A DNA stretch of 64,000 bases from Coemansia sp. RSA 487 (lineage: Eukaryota > Kickxellomycota > Kickxellomycetes > Kickxellales > Kickxellaceae): NCBI GenBank assembly GCA_027577595.1, contig JANBRJ010000038.1, positions 82,811-146,810 on the forward strand. Direction: 5' to 3'. The translations under genes and the position numbers were made by a program. Shown piece after piece: positions 12,799-22,325 of the stretch. Each line of letters opens with the position of its first letter. The stretch's first letter is position 1. The notes under the pieces are model-generated. The model did no database searches. It saw only the letters and a program-made list of their open reading frames with translations, and had not been told where the DNA came from.

Positions 12799-15700
12799 AT
12801 GGGCGACAACTCGTCCGGAAGCCGACAGGCACAAGGGCCAGCAAACTCACCCCTACGGATTTTCACTAAGCTTGGCCACACACAGAGCGACAGTGGCAAC
12901 GGGGCATTGCAAGATGACCGATCACCACATACTCGCGATACGACAAACATACTTCTGAACAACGCCTTCTTGCAGCCGTACGATGACGACGGCAACGGCG
13001 ATTCAGCAGCCCAGTCCAGGGCTGGGCGACATGGCGCAGCAGCACCAAACACCACAGGCCACAGGAGTGGCAAGCAGGCGCAGCGCGTTGGGCGACAGGC
13101 CGCGCAGTACCATGCGCTGCCCAGCCATTGGCGCGACCACGAGTCGGGGTCAAGCAGCACAGCATCCCCGGTGACGCCCGAGGGTGCAGAGGGCGGAGTG
13201 CAGGCATATACAACAATTCGCGATGCAAATGCGGCGCGGGTAGCCGCAAAGCAGGCAGCAGGAGGGCGCGGCCAGAACAGCCCTGGCGTCAGCAGCCCGC
13301 GGGTGCAGCAAGTGGGTGCGCTACGCGAGGCGTTTGGGTCGGCGTCGAGTCTGGAGTGGGGCGGCGAGCGGCCCGGATCGTCGTACTCGATGCTGAGCGC
13401 TGAGGCACAGGCTGAGTCGCCACTCGAGACAGCACAAGGCGCAGCCGGTAGCCGGTTCCCGCCAGCACTAAGCTCGATGGCGGCACGCACGACGATGCGC
13501 AATGCGCTGGGCGTGCATGGCGCTGGCAGGCATCGGCCAACGGCATCGATGTCGTCGCAGTACTCGATGGGCATGCAGTCGCCAACGGTGCGTGCCGGTA
13601 GTGCGTCGTCGCAGCCGCCAACGACTGCAGTGTCCCCGGCGACAGACTCTGCTCCGCAGAACGAGGATATTGTGCGCAAGTACTTTGGCCTCCAGCGACG
13701 CGCCCCAAGTGCAGCATCCACGCCTCCCCTGCCTCCTCCTGCCCAGGCAGCAGTGGTGGCGCCAGCGGCAGCTGCACCAGCTGCAGGTGCATCGACAGAT
13801 GTGCGGACAAAGCCGTCCCAGAAGCGCCAGAAGCAAGTGCCAGGACAGGGCGTAGGTAGCGGCATTGGTAGTGGCGATGATTCAGGTAGCATGGTCTACC
13901 GGCGGGCGGTGTCGTCCGGCGATCTGCCAACCATGGACACCGTCAAAGGCGGCGCTAAGCTGTTTGCAGCAGGCGAGGACGGGCGGGAGTTCCTGACGCC
14001 CGACCTGGTGGAGTCGCCGCTGGAGGCGCTGGTGCGACACCTGACGATCGAGCTGTTCCAGCTGTATGTCAACGAGGACCGCAAGAAGACGGCAGACAGC
14101 GCGGCACAGTCCAAGGCCAGGGATCAGGACAAGGACGACAGCCCAGAAAGTCTGGGCGCAAGCATCCAGACTGCGCTGTCTCTTGGCGGCGGGGAGCCCG
14201 AGTACGTACAGCAGTTCCGGCTCGGACCCAGCTTGCGGTCAGGGTCGACGACGCCGGCTGTGACTATGGATGGGTACTTTGTTCCGCAGAAGCCGGACTC
14301 CGAAAACAAGGAGTCGGCGGATACGCAGCAGCCACGCCCGCGCCATCGCCTGGTTCAGCGTACATGGATGGAAGAGGCGCTGATCAAGGCGCGGCGCGTG
14401 TCAACCATTGACGAGAACGCCGAGGAGTCCATTTTGCAGAGCCTGGACCAGGAGCTGGCCAAAGGCAAGTCGCCGCCGTTTGCGCCGGCCGATGTCAGCC
14501 AGTTTCAGCAGCAATCGCAGCAATCGCAGCAGTCTGCAGCGACGATGCTGCCTCGCACCGCACAAAAGGACCAGCTGTCCGATATGTGCGCTGGTGGCAG
14601 CCCGTCTGACGGCCAAACCCATGTAATGTCCCCGCGCGGGTACTACCGTGCGCGCGATCCTGCGGCGCCGCACCGCAAGAATGTGGGCGAGCGCGGTGGG
14701 CTTCGTGGCAAGCCAGGGGTGGCGGGCATCTCTCCAGCACGCGCGTCGCTTCTGCGGGCTGTTGGGCGGCGGCAGAGCGTGCGCCTGCAGCCAGGAAAGG
14801 GCCAGATCATGGTTGCTGAGACTCATATGGACAACACAGCAAATGCGCAGGCATCGGCAGATGTCGATTCTAGTGCGCTGTCGGCACCGTTATCCATGGA
14901 GCCCGATGCTATATCGCGAGCCAAACGCGCCAACTCGCTACCTGGCCTGATGCAGGTTCCCGAGACACGCGAGATCTCGTACAAGGATACGCAGCGCAGA
15001 GCTGCACGCCGCGTGGTGCTGAAGCGCTCGTCCCGGTCTCGCGCACGCGTCGTACGGCGTGCCGAGCGCGTGGTTCTCGGCGGGACACAGCAGCCGGGCT
15101 CCCACCATCATCACCACCAAAGCGGTGGTCGCAAGCGCCATGGACACAGACGCGCTCCCAGCCGCGCAGACATAGACCAGCAGCTGCTGAAGGTCGAGCT
15201 GCCACCACCAGTGCCGCTACGTGTGCGTCGCGAGCAGATCAAGTTTGCGCCAGAGACGCTAATTGTCGTTCGGCGTCCCTCGAAGTATGGGCAGCTGCGT
15301 ATACCGGCCGACGTGACGTCTGAGCAGAAGATGCTGCGCGTCCACAACCAGCTTCTTGGTGCACAGGCCATGCTGTCGCGCCACAACAGCATCATGCGCC
15401 AGGCGGCTGCTGCTGGCGCTGGCGGCTCGGCACATGACAAGAGCATAGCAGGTGGGCTGCGAACGGTGACGCAGCAGGCGCTTGGCAGCGGTACGATGTC
15501 GCAAGCGAAGAACAAGGTCCGCAGCGAGGCGCTCGACGGAATGATGCTTGACAATGCGCTGGACGAGAGCTTGGAGGACGACGACTGGCGCAACCGGCCA
15601 AGCAACAGCCACCAGCGCCACGGCGATGGCACAGCTACCCCCGATGGCAGCGACGATCCCACCCAGAACAAGCCGTGGCGCAACGCCCGGCGGCGGTCGA

Positions 15701-17706
15701 CCCTGCGCAAGAAGGGCCGTGACAGCCCCGCGCAGCAGCAGACCTCCTCCGCGCGGGAACCGAAAGCGCCAGCAGCAAGCGATGCACCTGTTTCTAGATC
15801 CGCCGCTCAGCGTGGAAGGCGGCTACTGCTGCACGGCCCAGCTTTCCGTATATACTCTGGGATTCGCGCGCGGCCGGACACGTATCTGTTCCTGTTCAAC
15901 GATGTTCTGGTGGTAACAACGCAGCTGTCCGGCTCACAGCAGACATCATCTTTCACTGCTGCGCCGTCGGCTGATCCCGCAACTGTCCCGGCGGGCAGCC
16001 GATTCAAAGTCCATATCGTCATCCCGCTGTCCAGAAGCGCAACGTCGCTGAAAACCATGCGCGAGGGCGCGTCCAAGCGCCCAGGCGAGGACGACGACGC
16101 CGAGGAGCGGCGACTGGAGCGGCAGGAAGAGCGCATCCGGCGCGCATGCCATTTGTTCGAGAAGAACACGTCGGAGGCTGTCGTGTACCTGATCAACCGC
16201 GACATCATTGAACCGGTGCCAGACATGGTAGCAGGGTTTCTGTACAGGTGCACGGCGCTGAGCCGCAGACAGCTGGGTAGCTTCCTCGGAGCGGGCATCC
16301 TGGGAGAGAACCTGCACGAGAACCCGACGGCTGACGAGGTCGAGCAGGAGAAACTGTTCCACCGGCAGATCTGGGTGTCGTTCCTGGATCGATGCAACAT
16401 TGTTGGCGTGCCGATCGACGAAGCGCTGCGGTCTGTACTGTTCAACGTGCGGCTGCCCAACAGCCAGGCGTCGATCAGCGTGCTGCTGGAGATTGCAGCG
16501 CTTCAGTGGTTTGCCAAGAACGCCGAGCACGGCGCAGCCGTCGGCGTCTTTGTGCCCGACTCGCAGGACATGGCTATCAAGCTGGCGTTCGCCATCATGA
16601 CGCTCAACACCGAGCTGCACAACCCGCTGCTTCGCGCCGAGGCACAACCCGACGCGGCGTTCCGCGAGCTGGTGCTCAAGTTCCGCGCATCGGTCGTCGA
16701 CGACCCGGTGTTCTCCGGCAAGCGCAAGGGCAACGTCCTGCGTAAGCGCGACCAGCCGCGCGTGCTCCAGATTATGGAGGTTCCGACCATGTTCCTTAAG
16801 GAAATCTACCAGCGCGTGCGCGCTAACCGCCTGGTCACGTGCTCCGACGCGCGTCCCGCTGCTCCTGAGCTTGACGTTGACTGGATCCGCGACCCCGCAG
16901 ACCCCGATGCTGCGCCACTGTCCGACGACCAGATCGAGCGCGAGGTCGAGGACGTCTACTGCGACCCGGGCTTCCGCGACAGCGTGCTGTTCAATGCGTC
17001 CAGCGACCGTCTGCCTGCAAAGCTCAATGTCGACCCGCCTGCATGGCTGCGCGTCACCATCCGCATCCCCGACCCCGACCCCAAGCTAACTATCCGCGTG
17101 CGCGTGCTGAGCGTGCCTGCAGATGCCCAGCAGGGCGGTCCGGGCGGCGACGTCGCCGGCATTGTGCCTGCCGACCGTCTGTCCTTCCGCTCCACAAACT
17201 CCGCAAGTTTTGTCATCCGCCCGCTGCGTGCCGGCCATTTCACGCTGCACTTCATTTCCGAGGGCGCCCACGCGCGCTACTACCACCCGATCCCCTCGCG
17301 CTCCATGGTCGTCGAGGGCTCCTTCATGCGCCAGACCGTGCAGCTCAGCTGGAAACGCGCAGAGGAACAAGGCACCAGCAGCTCTGGAGGCGGACACCGT
17401 GCACGGTACATGTTTGGTATGGACTCGTATGTGTCCAAGGCCCAGTGGGTCCACTTTCTGGAGGCGGCGCTCAAGGAATCCGCCAGCGTGCCACCAGACA
17501 ACATGCTTCGCAGCGCAGAGAGCGCGTCGCAGGCACTGGCTGCCCTTGTATCTGACCAGCAGAAATCTCTATCCGCTTCTGGCGCTGGCGATAATAAGCT
17601 GGAAGCTGCTGGAGGCGCCGCTACTGCCAGGTCCAAAACATCTGCTGCCGCAGACCAGACCATCATCTCAGCCCAGCTGTTCGGAGCGCTTGGGTGCGGC
17701 GTGTAG
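12799..17706 (+). CDS. Large Sec7-domain protein (ARF-GEF family) lacking the glutamic finger
   Basis: One exon, 1635 residues. Residues 1-1000 are low-complexity Ser/Ala/Gly/Arg-rich sequence, with a run of five His near 768. A PH-like segment follows at about 1003-1095 (RRLLLHGPAFRI, then DTYLFLFNDVLVVTTQ and FKVHIVIPLSR). The Sec7 domain lies at about 1110-1335. Its motif 2 is well kept (LAFAIMTLNTELHNP). Motif 1 reads VRLPNSQASISVLLE, where the family has FRLPGEAQKID. The catalytic Glu that expels GDP from ARF is therefore Ser here. After Sec7 come beta-rich sequence and a second possible PH-like region ending near VQWVHFLEA-type sequence at about 1555. Sec7 proteins activate ARF GTPases on Golgi, endosome or plasma membranes. 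The lost finger suggests reduced or no exchange activity, or a scaffold role. No yeast orthologue could be assigned with confidence. Confidence 0.85.
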   Translation: MGDNSSGSRQAQGPANSPLRIFTKLGHTQSDSGNGALQDDRSPHTRDTTNILLNNAFLQPYDDDGNGDSAAQSRAGRHGAAAPNTTGHRSGKQAQRVGRQAAQYHALPSHWRDHESGSSSTASPVTPEGAEGGVQAYTTIRDANAARVAAKQAAGGRGQNSPGVSSPRVQQVGALREAFGSASSLEWGGERPGSSYSMLSAEAQAESPLETAQGAAGSRFPPALSSMAARTTMRNALGVHGAGRHRPTASMSSQYSMGMQSPTVRAGSASSQPPTTAVSPATDSAPQNEDIVRKYFGLQRRAPSAASTPPLPPPAQAAVVAPAAAAPAAGASTDVRTKPSQKRQKQVPGQGVGSGIGSGDDSGSMVYRRAVSSGDLPTMDTVKGGAKLFAAGEDGREFLTPDLVESPLEALVRHLTIELFQLYVNEDRKKTADSAAQSKARDQDKDDSPESLGASIQTALSLGGGEPEYVQQFRLGPSLRSGSTTPAVTMDGYFVPQKPDSENKESADTQQPRPRHRLVQRTWMEEALIKARRVSTIDENAEESILQSLDQELAKGKSPPFAPADVSQFQQQSQQSQQSAATMLPRTAQKDQLSDMCAGGSPSDGQTHVMSPRGYYRARDPAAPHRKNVGERGGLRGKPGVAGISPARASLLRAVGRRQSVRLQPGKGQIMVAETHMDNTANAQASADVDSSALSAPLSMEPDAISRAKRANSLPGLMQVPETREISYKDTQRRAARRVVLKRSSRSRARVVRRAERVVLGGTQQPGSHHHHHQSGGRKRHGHRRAPSRADIDQQLLKVELPPPVPLRVRREQIKFAPETLIVVRRPSKYGQLRIPADVTSEQKMLRVHNQLLGAQAMLSRHNSIMRQAAAAGAGGSAHDKSIAGGLRTVTQQALGSGTMSQAKNKVRSEALDGMMLDNALDESLEDDDWRNRPSNSHQRHGDGTATPDGSDDPTQNKPWRNARRRSTLRKKGRDSPAQQQTSSAREPKAPAASDAPVSRSAAQRGRRLLLHGPAFRIYSGIRARPDTYLFLFNDVLVVTTQLSGSQQTSSFTAAPSADPATVPAGSRFKVHIVIPLSRSATSLKTMREGASKRPGEDDDAEERRLERQEERIRRACHLFEKNTSEAVVYLINRDIIEPVPDMVAGFLYRCTALSRRQLGSFLGAGILGENLHENPTADEVEQEKLFHRQIWVSFLDRCNIVGVPIDEALRSVLFNVRLPNSQASISVLLEIAALQWFAKNAEHGAAVGVFVPDSQDMAIKLAFAIMTLNTELHNPLLRAEAQPDAAFRELVLKFRASVVDDPVFSGKRKGNVLRKRDQPRVLQIMEVPTMFLKEIYQRVRANRLVTCSDARPAAPELDVDWIRDPADPDAAPLSDDQIEREVEDVYCDPGFRDSVLFNASSDRLPAKLNVDPPAWLRVTIRIPDPDPKLTIRVRVLSVPADAQQGGPGGDVAGIVPADRLSFRSTNSASFVIRPLRAGHFTLHFISEGAHARYYHPIPSRSMVVEGSFMRQTVQLSWKRAEEQGTSSSGGGHRARYMFGMDSYVSKAQWVHFLEAALKESASVPPDNMLRSAESASQALAALVSDQQKSLSASGAGDNKLEAAGGAATARSKTSAAADQTIISAQLFGALGCGV

Positions 17707-18433
17707 ATGAAAATGGTGACTGAACACAGACTCTTGTGCTTCTTATGCCCCTCTACTTTTCCTTGCGTTCGGCGTTATCTTCTCTACACGATGGCGCAAC
17801 TCTCCTGTTCTCCTTTGTCTCGCTCTCGATATACTTTTTTTTACCATATATTTCTACCTAAAACACCAATATTTGATATCCCCTATATAATTGCGCTTGC
17901 TATAATTCCCCATTAATTGCAGACCATCAACTGCGTGCTCTGCAATCAACACAGTGGCTGTTGCTGGCGTCATCGCCATGGATGCCAATTACAATCATAT
18001 TCTTCTAGCGGTTTGACCATGGCTTTTGTATTGTGACTGTTGTGATTCAACAGGTCATTATTATTCTCCCCACTGTTTCGTGTTGCAAACCTTTGGTAGG
18101 TTTGGCTTTGCTGAAAATAAGAGTTTCTAGCTTTTGTGTAAACGCCTCTTTCAGTCTTTTTCTTCTTTCTCAAATACCGTATTTTTGCCTTGCTATTAAC
18201 TTTCTGTTCTTTCCTTCATTAATTTACCACTTTGTATTACTGAAACTATTCAATTGGAATCCGCGCTACCTTTATTTCGTCCCTTGGCTTTATGTTAAGC
18301 TAAAGCAACGCAAAAGTGCCCAATACACATTCTTGAAAACGCTCTAACCACTCTGTTGTCACGCCCATTCTTATACGCGTCGCTCTCCCAGCCCTGCCGC
18401 TGAAAGCAGCCTTTTCTACTTTGACGCAGACAA
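17707..18433. other. Intergenic region, Sec7 gene to FHIP gene
   Basis: AT-rich 727 bp between two plus-strand genes. It holds the 3' end of the first and the promoter of the second. No gene or repeat was recognised. Confidence 0.6.
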
Positions 18434-21400
18434 ATGGAGTACTTTGCCAAATTCACCAGACACATTGCGAAGCCGCTGAAGCCGCCGTCTCCCGGGGCAA
18501 CGCAGCTGGCGAAGTTTGAAAAGGCATGGAAATCTGCGCAGAGCATATGCTACTACCAGTCAAAATGGCGCGATATGCCCGTGGAACAGACACCGATGCC
18601 TGCTCAGCTCGGCGTGATGTTCGACCTTCTTGTGCAAGAGGATATTCGCCAATCGGACACCGACGACTCGACCACGGGCGCGTGCATGGAGTACCTCCTG
18701 GGCAACACAATACTGGACGAGCTGGTGCGTCTGGCAGAGAGCGACCAGCCCGTTGGCGTGCGCCGCGTGATTATCAGCAATCTGACGACGTTTGTCAGCC
18801 TCACCGACGACAAGCTGCTCGTGCAAAAGGCAGTGCATAATCCGATCCTCGACATCCTGCGCTCGTACTCTCACCACGACCCCACTGCAGACGCAAGCGT
18901 GACTCAGTCGGCCGCAAGCATTGTCAGCGCACAGCAGCGTCTTTACGATGACGAGTTTGTCGATCTACTATATGCCATATGCAGCAAGATCCGCGGCGAG
19001 CCGATGCTGCTCAACATTTTCTTCCACGACAGCAAGTGGCTGAAGAGCGTCGAACAGCGCAGTTTCAGCACCGAAAGTATCGCCGCCATGATGCGCAGCG
19101 TGGAGAGTTTGCGCAGTGAGAGCGGTGCACACTCAACGACGTATGAATTTCTGCTGTTTTCACATCTGCTCCACTTTGTCCACCGCGAGGGCAAGGCTGG
19201 GGACACTGCCAGAACCAGTCTGTTATTTCTTTTGGAGCTGGCGACCACAGAGATCATGGCATCCACAGGCAGCAACACTGCACTCGAGCGGTTTATTCTC
19301 GACGACAGCGGCTTTGCCGCCATTCTTTCTGCGACGCTGTGCGCCCTGTACTCGCAGCTGCCACGCAGTCTACAAGTGACCACGGGCCCGGCCGCTGTGA
19401 TCCCTGAGTCCTTTCCCAGCTACTCGGCTGACCTGCAGAATGCAATCGAAAGCTCCATTTTCTCCTCGACCGGCGCGAATGGCGGCGCAGAAAAGTGGAC
19501 CGATGGTCAGGGCCCAGTCAAATCAAACAACCCGGAGTTCCGTGTCTGTCTATCATCATTCGCCAGCTTGTTGGGCTTTATCCAGGATGTGCTATTCCGT
19601 TGCCCGTCGTCGTACGTATGTGACCAGCTGCTCAGGAGCCTGCGTGACAACTTTCTGCAATCGATCTTGTATCCGAGTCTACTGGAGAGCTCCGATACTG
19701 ACGGGAGCAGCGTGGCAGTAATGCGGTATCTCGAAACAATACTACAGGTTGTTCGGCATGAGGATTTGGTGAGCGTGTTTATGGATTTCTTAACGGACGA
19801 AACTAGCGCAGGCGATACCCATTCCTCGGCTGGCGTTGGCAGAACCCTAAGTGTTGCACGTGATGGCCAACAGGCACCAGAGATGGAGTCGAACAGCAGC
19901 CAATCTAGCCCTAGCTGCTTGCCATTCACACTGCGCGATCTCGTATACACAAACCTTCAGTCCTCGGTTTCGATGGATGCAGTTGTCTCAGCGCTCAATC
20001 TGCTTCGAATTGTTCTGTCTAAACATTGCCGATACTCTTCGCGGCTGGTAGAAATGGAACGTGTGCAGCCCAGTGGAATGAACAACAGCTGGATGCCAAA
20101 CTGCACGGTGGCCATCGATGTGCACAGACAAGAGCTGGACATGTATGCAAAGCTGATGGTCCAGCTGCAAAGCGATTCATCCAACCCAGGCCAAGGATAC
20201 GGAGGAAGCAGCAATGGAGGCGGGGCACGGAGAAACGGTGCAGAGTCAGATAATGCCGCCTTTGTCATCCCGTGGAGGCACGATACACCATCCACACCAT
20301 CCAGTCTGCAGTTTGGCGATCGTGCTCGGTCAGATTATCGTGCTGCGATAGTAGAGGCGTTTTCTGTCGGCTATGACGAGTATCTGGAGGACGCTGCGTT
20401 GGATTGGGATTCTCACGAGTCATACCACGCAGAGATTGATGCACTTTTTGCTGCACAGGCCGCACGAACGGCGTCTATAGGCGAAAAACTGTTGCCAGCC
20501 AACATCCCTGCAAAAAAGGCAGCAACCCCAGGAGCACCTGGCGCAGTATCGCCTTTTAGCCCAGGAAAACAGCTGAAAATGCGGCCACGCAAGTATTCTG
20601 AGGCGGTTATGATGCCACCAGAGCCAAACATGTCAGCTAAACAGACAGATTTAACTGTACGTGACGCCACTGTGCCGCAAGTTTCTGGCAGACACGATCG
20701 TCGCCATCATAGTAAGCAGTGTAAGCATATACGGTACAACATTAAGCCATCCGATCCCGTTGTCCGGGCGCTGATGAGCCTGCTTGCCAGATACTTTGCT
20801 CAGCCGCGTGAATGCAACCTAGCACTCACAGGAGTTCTAGCGGCGCTTGTTGGGTGTCCATACCGCTCGCTAGACATGTGGCTTGGATTCAACATAGCTG
20901 GTCTGCTTGGCGGAGCACTGAGCAAGCCGTGGAATGCGTGGATGGACAACCTAAGGAGCATCAGTGACAGCGAGCATGGAGAGGACAGCAGCGACAGTGA
21001 GGGCGAAGATGATCCCTGTGGTAGCAAAGGGCTTGGCAGAGGGCCGGCAACAGCAATTGCAGCGGTAGATGCGTCAAAGTACGTCGGGCTTGACAACGAG
21101 CTTCAGGAAGCAATCCGCTCTCTGCCCAAAGGGACAACCCCTCCATCGCTGTACCTTGTGGTTAGCGGGCTTGCCCAGCAATCAAAAGTTTTGCGGAACG
21201 AAATTCCAGACTTTTCACGACGGCTAAAGCGAGCCCGGAACGCATTAATGGGAATTGTCGAGGATGTGGAGGATCTTGATGAGGAATTTGAAAGCGCAAG
21301 TAACCGCAGCGAAAGAAGCACACGGCCCAAGGAAACCAAGGCGCGCGATCGTGGGCTGTCGTCAGCCAGCCTCGAATCAAACCGTGGGTCGTCTTCTGTG

Positions 21401-21907
21401 TCCGGGTACAGAATAAGCAATGTAGCTGGAGATAAGCCATTAAGTCCAATGGCCGCGTCATTCAGCGACCGACGCAATCGCAGCACAAGCGTCTCTGCGT
21501 CGTCGAACAGACAGCAGATACCAAGATACACACCACTGGACGACACGTCACACATGGAAGAAGGCGGCTTACATCCCAAGACCACTACTCCCTTTGGCAG
21601 TACCCGCAACCGGGCTGGTTCTGCTGGCCACACATCAGAGCTGGCGTCCATTTCCTCAACTTCCACCGGCGCAAGGGATAAGCCGGGCTCTGTAGCTGGC
21701 ATGTCTAGCATCTCCGCTGCGGCAGCCTCGGGCGAAAGCACGCTCTCTGGGACAGCGGCTCTTCACGCACTGAGTGTGCCACCAGCAAACGCAAACATTG
21801 CCGAGTTCCTCGAAAACGTGATTATTCTACAAGAATCGATAAAAGAGATCATTGCACGTGTGCAGGTGCGTCGCGAGAACGGCGGCGACGAAAACACAGT
21901 CATCTAG
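18434..21907 (+). CDS. FHIP/FAM160 (RAI16-like) protein, FTS-Hook complex subunit
   Basis: One exon, 1157 residues, from ATG in CAAATGGAG. Residues about 50-330 carry the RAI16-like core. TGACMEYLLGNTILDEL near 75 and VESLRSESGAHSTTYEFLL followed by FVHREGKAGDTARTSLLFL near 225-265 closely match the FAM160/FHIP pattern (CMEYLL..., SLRSE...YEFLL, HHEGKIGDFART). A second helical block lies at about 770-850 (VVRALMSLLARYFAQPRECNLALTGVLAAL). The tail is Ser-rich and disordered and ends in a short helix. FHIP proteins join FTS (Fts1) and Hook to link early endosomes to dynein. Such proteins are known from animals and filamentous fungi. I considered a SAPS-domain phosphatase subunit first, but the motifs fit FHIP. 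Family assignment is fairly firm; the exact subfamily (FHIP1 or FHIP2) is not. Confidence 0.85.
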   Translation: MEYFAKFTRHIAKPLKPPSPGATQLAKFEKAWKSAQSICYYQSKWRDMPVEQTPMPAQLGVMFDLLVQEDIRQSDTDDSTTGACMEYLLGNTILDELVRLAESDQPVGVRRVIISNLTTFVSLTDDKLLVQKAVHNPILDILRSYSHHDPTADASVTQSAASIVSAQQRLYDDEFVDLLYAICSKIRGEPMLLNIFFHDSKWLKSVEQRSFSTESIAAMMRSVESLRSESGAHSTTYEFLLFSHLLHFVHREGKAGDTARTSLLFLLELATTEIMASTGSNTALERFILDDSGFAAILSATLCALYSQLPRSLQVTTGPAAVIPESFPSYSADLQNAIESSIFSSTGANGGAEKWTDGQGPVKSNNPEFRVCLSSFASLLGFIQDVLFRCPSSYVCDQLLRSLRDNFLQSILYPSLLESSDTDGSSVAVMRYLETILQVVRHEDLVSVFMDFLTDETSAGDTHSSAGVGRTLSVARDGQQAPEMESNSSQSSPSCLPFTLRDLVYTNLQSSVSMDAVVSALNLLRIVLSKHCRYSSRLVEMERVQPSGMNNSWMPNCTVAIDVHRQELDMYAKLMVQLQSDSSNPGQGYGGSSNGGGARRNGAESDNAAFVIPWRHDTPSTPSSLQFGDRARSDYRAAIVEAFSVGYDEYLEDAALDWDSHESYHAEIDALFAAQAARTASIGEKLLPANIPAKKAATPGAPGAVSPFSPGKQLKMRPRKYSEAVMMPPEPNMSAKQTDLTVRDATVPQVSGRHDRRHHSKQCKHIRYNIKPSDPVVRALMSLLARYFAQPRECNLALTGVLAALVGCPYRSLDMWLGFNIAGLLGGALSKPWNAWMDNLRSISDSEHGEDSSDSEGEDDPCGSKGLGRGPATAIAAVDASKYVGLDNELQEAIRSLPKGTTPPSLYLVVSGLAQQSKVLRNEIPDFSRRLKRARNALMGIVEDVEDLDEEFESASNRSERSTRPKETKARDRGLSSASLESNRGSSSVSGYRISNVAGDKPLSPMAASFSDRRNRSTSVSASSNRQQIPRYTPLDDTSHMEEGGLHPKTTTPFGSTRNRAGSAGHTSELASISSTSTGARDKPGSVAGMSSISAAAASGESTLSGTAALHALSVPPANANIAEFLENVIILQESIKEIIARVQVRRENGGDENTVI

Positions 21908-22325
21908 AGAACGGAGCGGCTAGGTCGGCTAGCTGACGCTCAAAGCATGTTGGATGGCAAATGAAGCCCTGAATCAACGTTATTGCTTCAGACACGTTTG
22001 TGGAAATCTGTGGCGCAAAAGCGGCTCATGATCCAGAATTACCGGCTGATCTGAATATTTACGCGTTTTTCTTGTGTGCTCTGGCTTTGTGCTTTTTTGT
22101 TTGTTGTGCGCAGTAGACCGCCCAACAGACAGCTTTGTTAAGCTTTTGCCCTTTCACCTACTTTCTTGTTTTGTTTAGTTGTTTTTATCTATCTATCTAC
22201 TTGTATATCTACTGCGCTTTATTATCCTGTTATTTTTGATAGACTAAAGATTTGGCTTGCCTGCACCTTTCACTATAGCTGTTTCTAGTTGTTAGCAGCA
22301 CGACAAAATCGTTTTTTAAATACGC
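21908..22325. other. Intergenic region, FHIP to methyltransferase-like gene
   Basis: 418 bp containing a short TCTA microsatellite near 22187. Nothing else was recognised. Confidence 0.6.

Noticed and set aside
13289-13930. Minus-strand frames of up to 373 codons opposite the Sec7 gene
   Set aside because: Arg/Ala/Cys-rich shadows of a GC-rich coding strand, with no domains.
18434-19400. SAPS-domain (Sit4-associated) identity for the 1157-residue protein
   Set aside because: The CMEYLL and SLRSE...YEFLL...GKAGDTART motifs fit FHIP/FAM160 much better.
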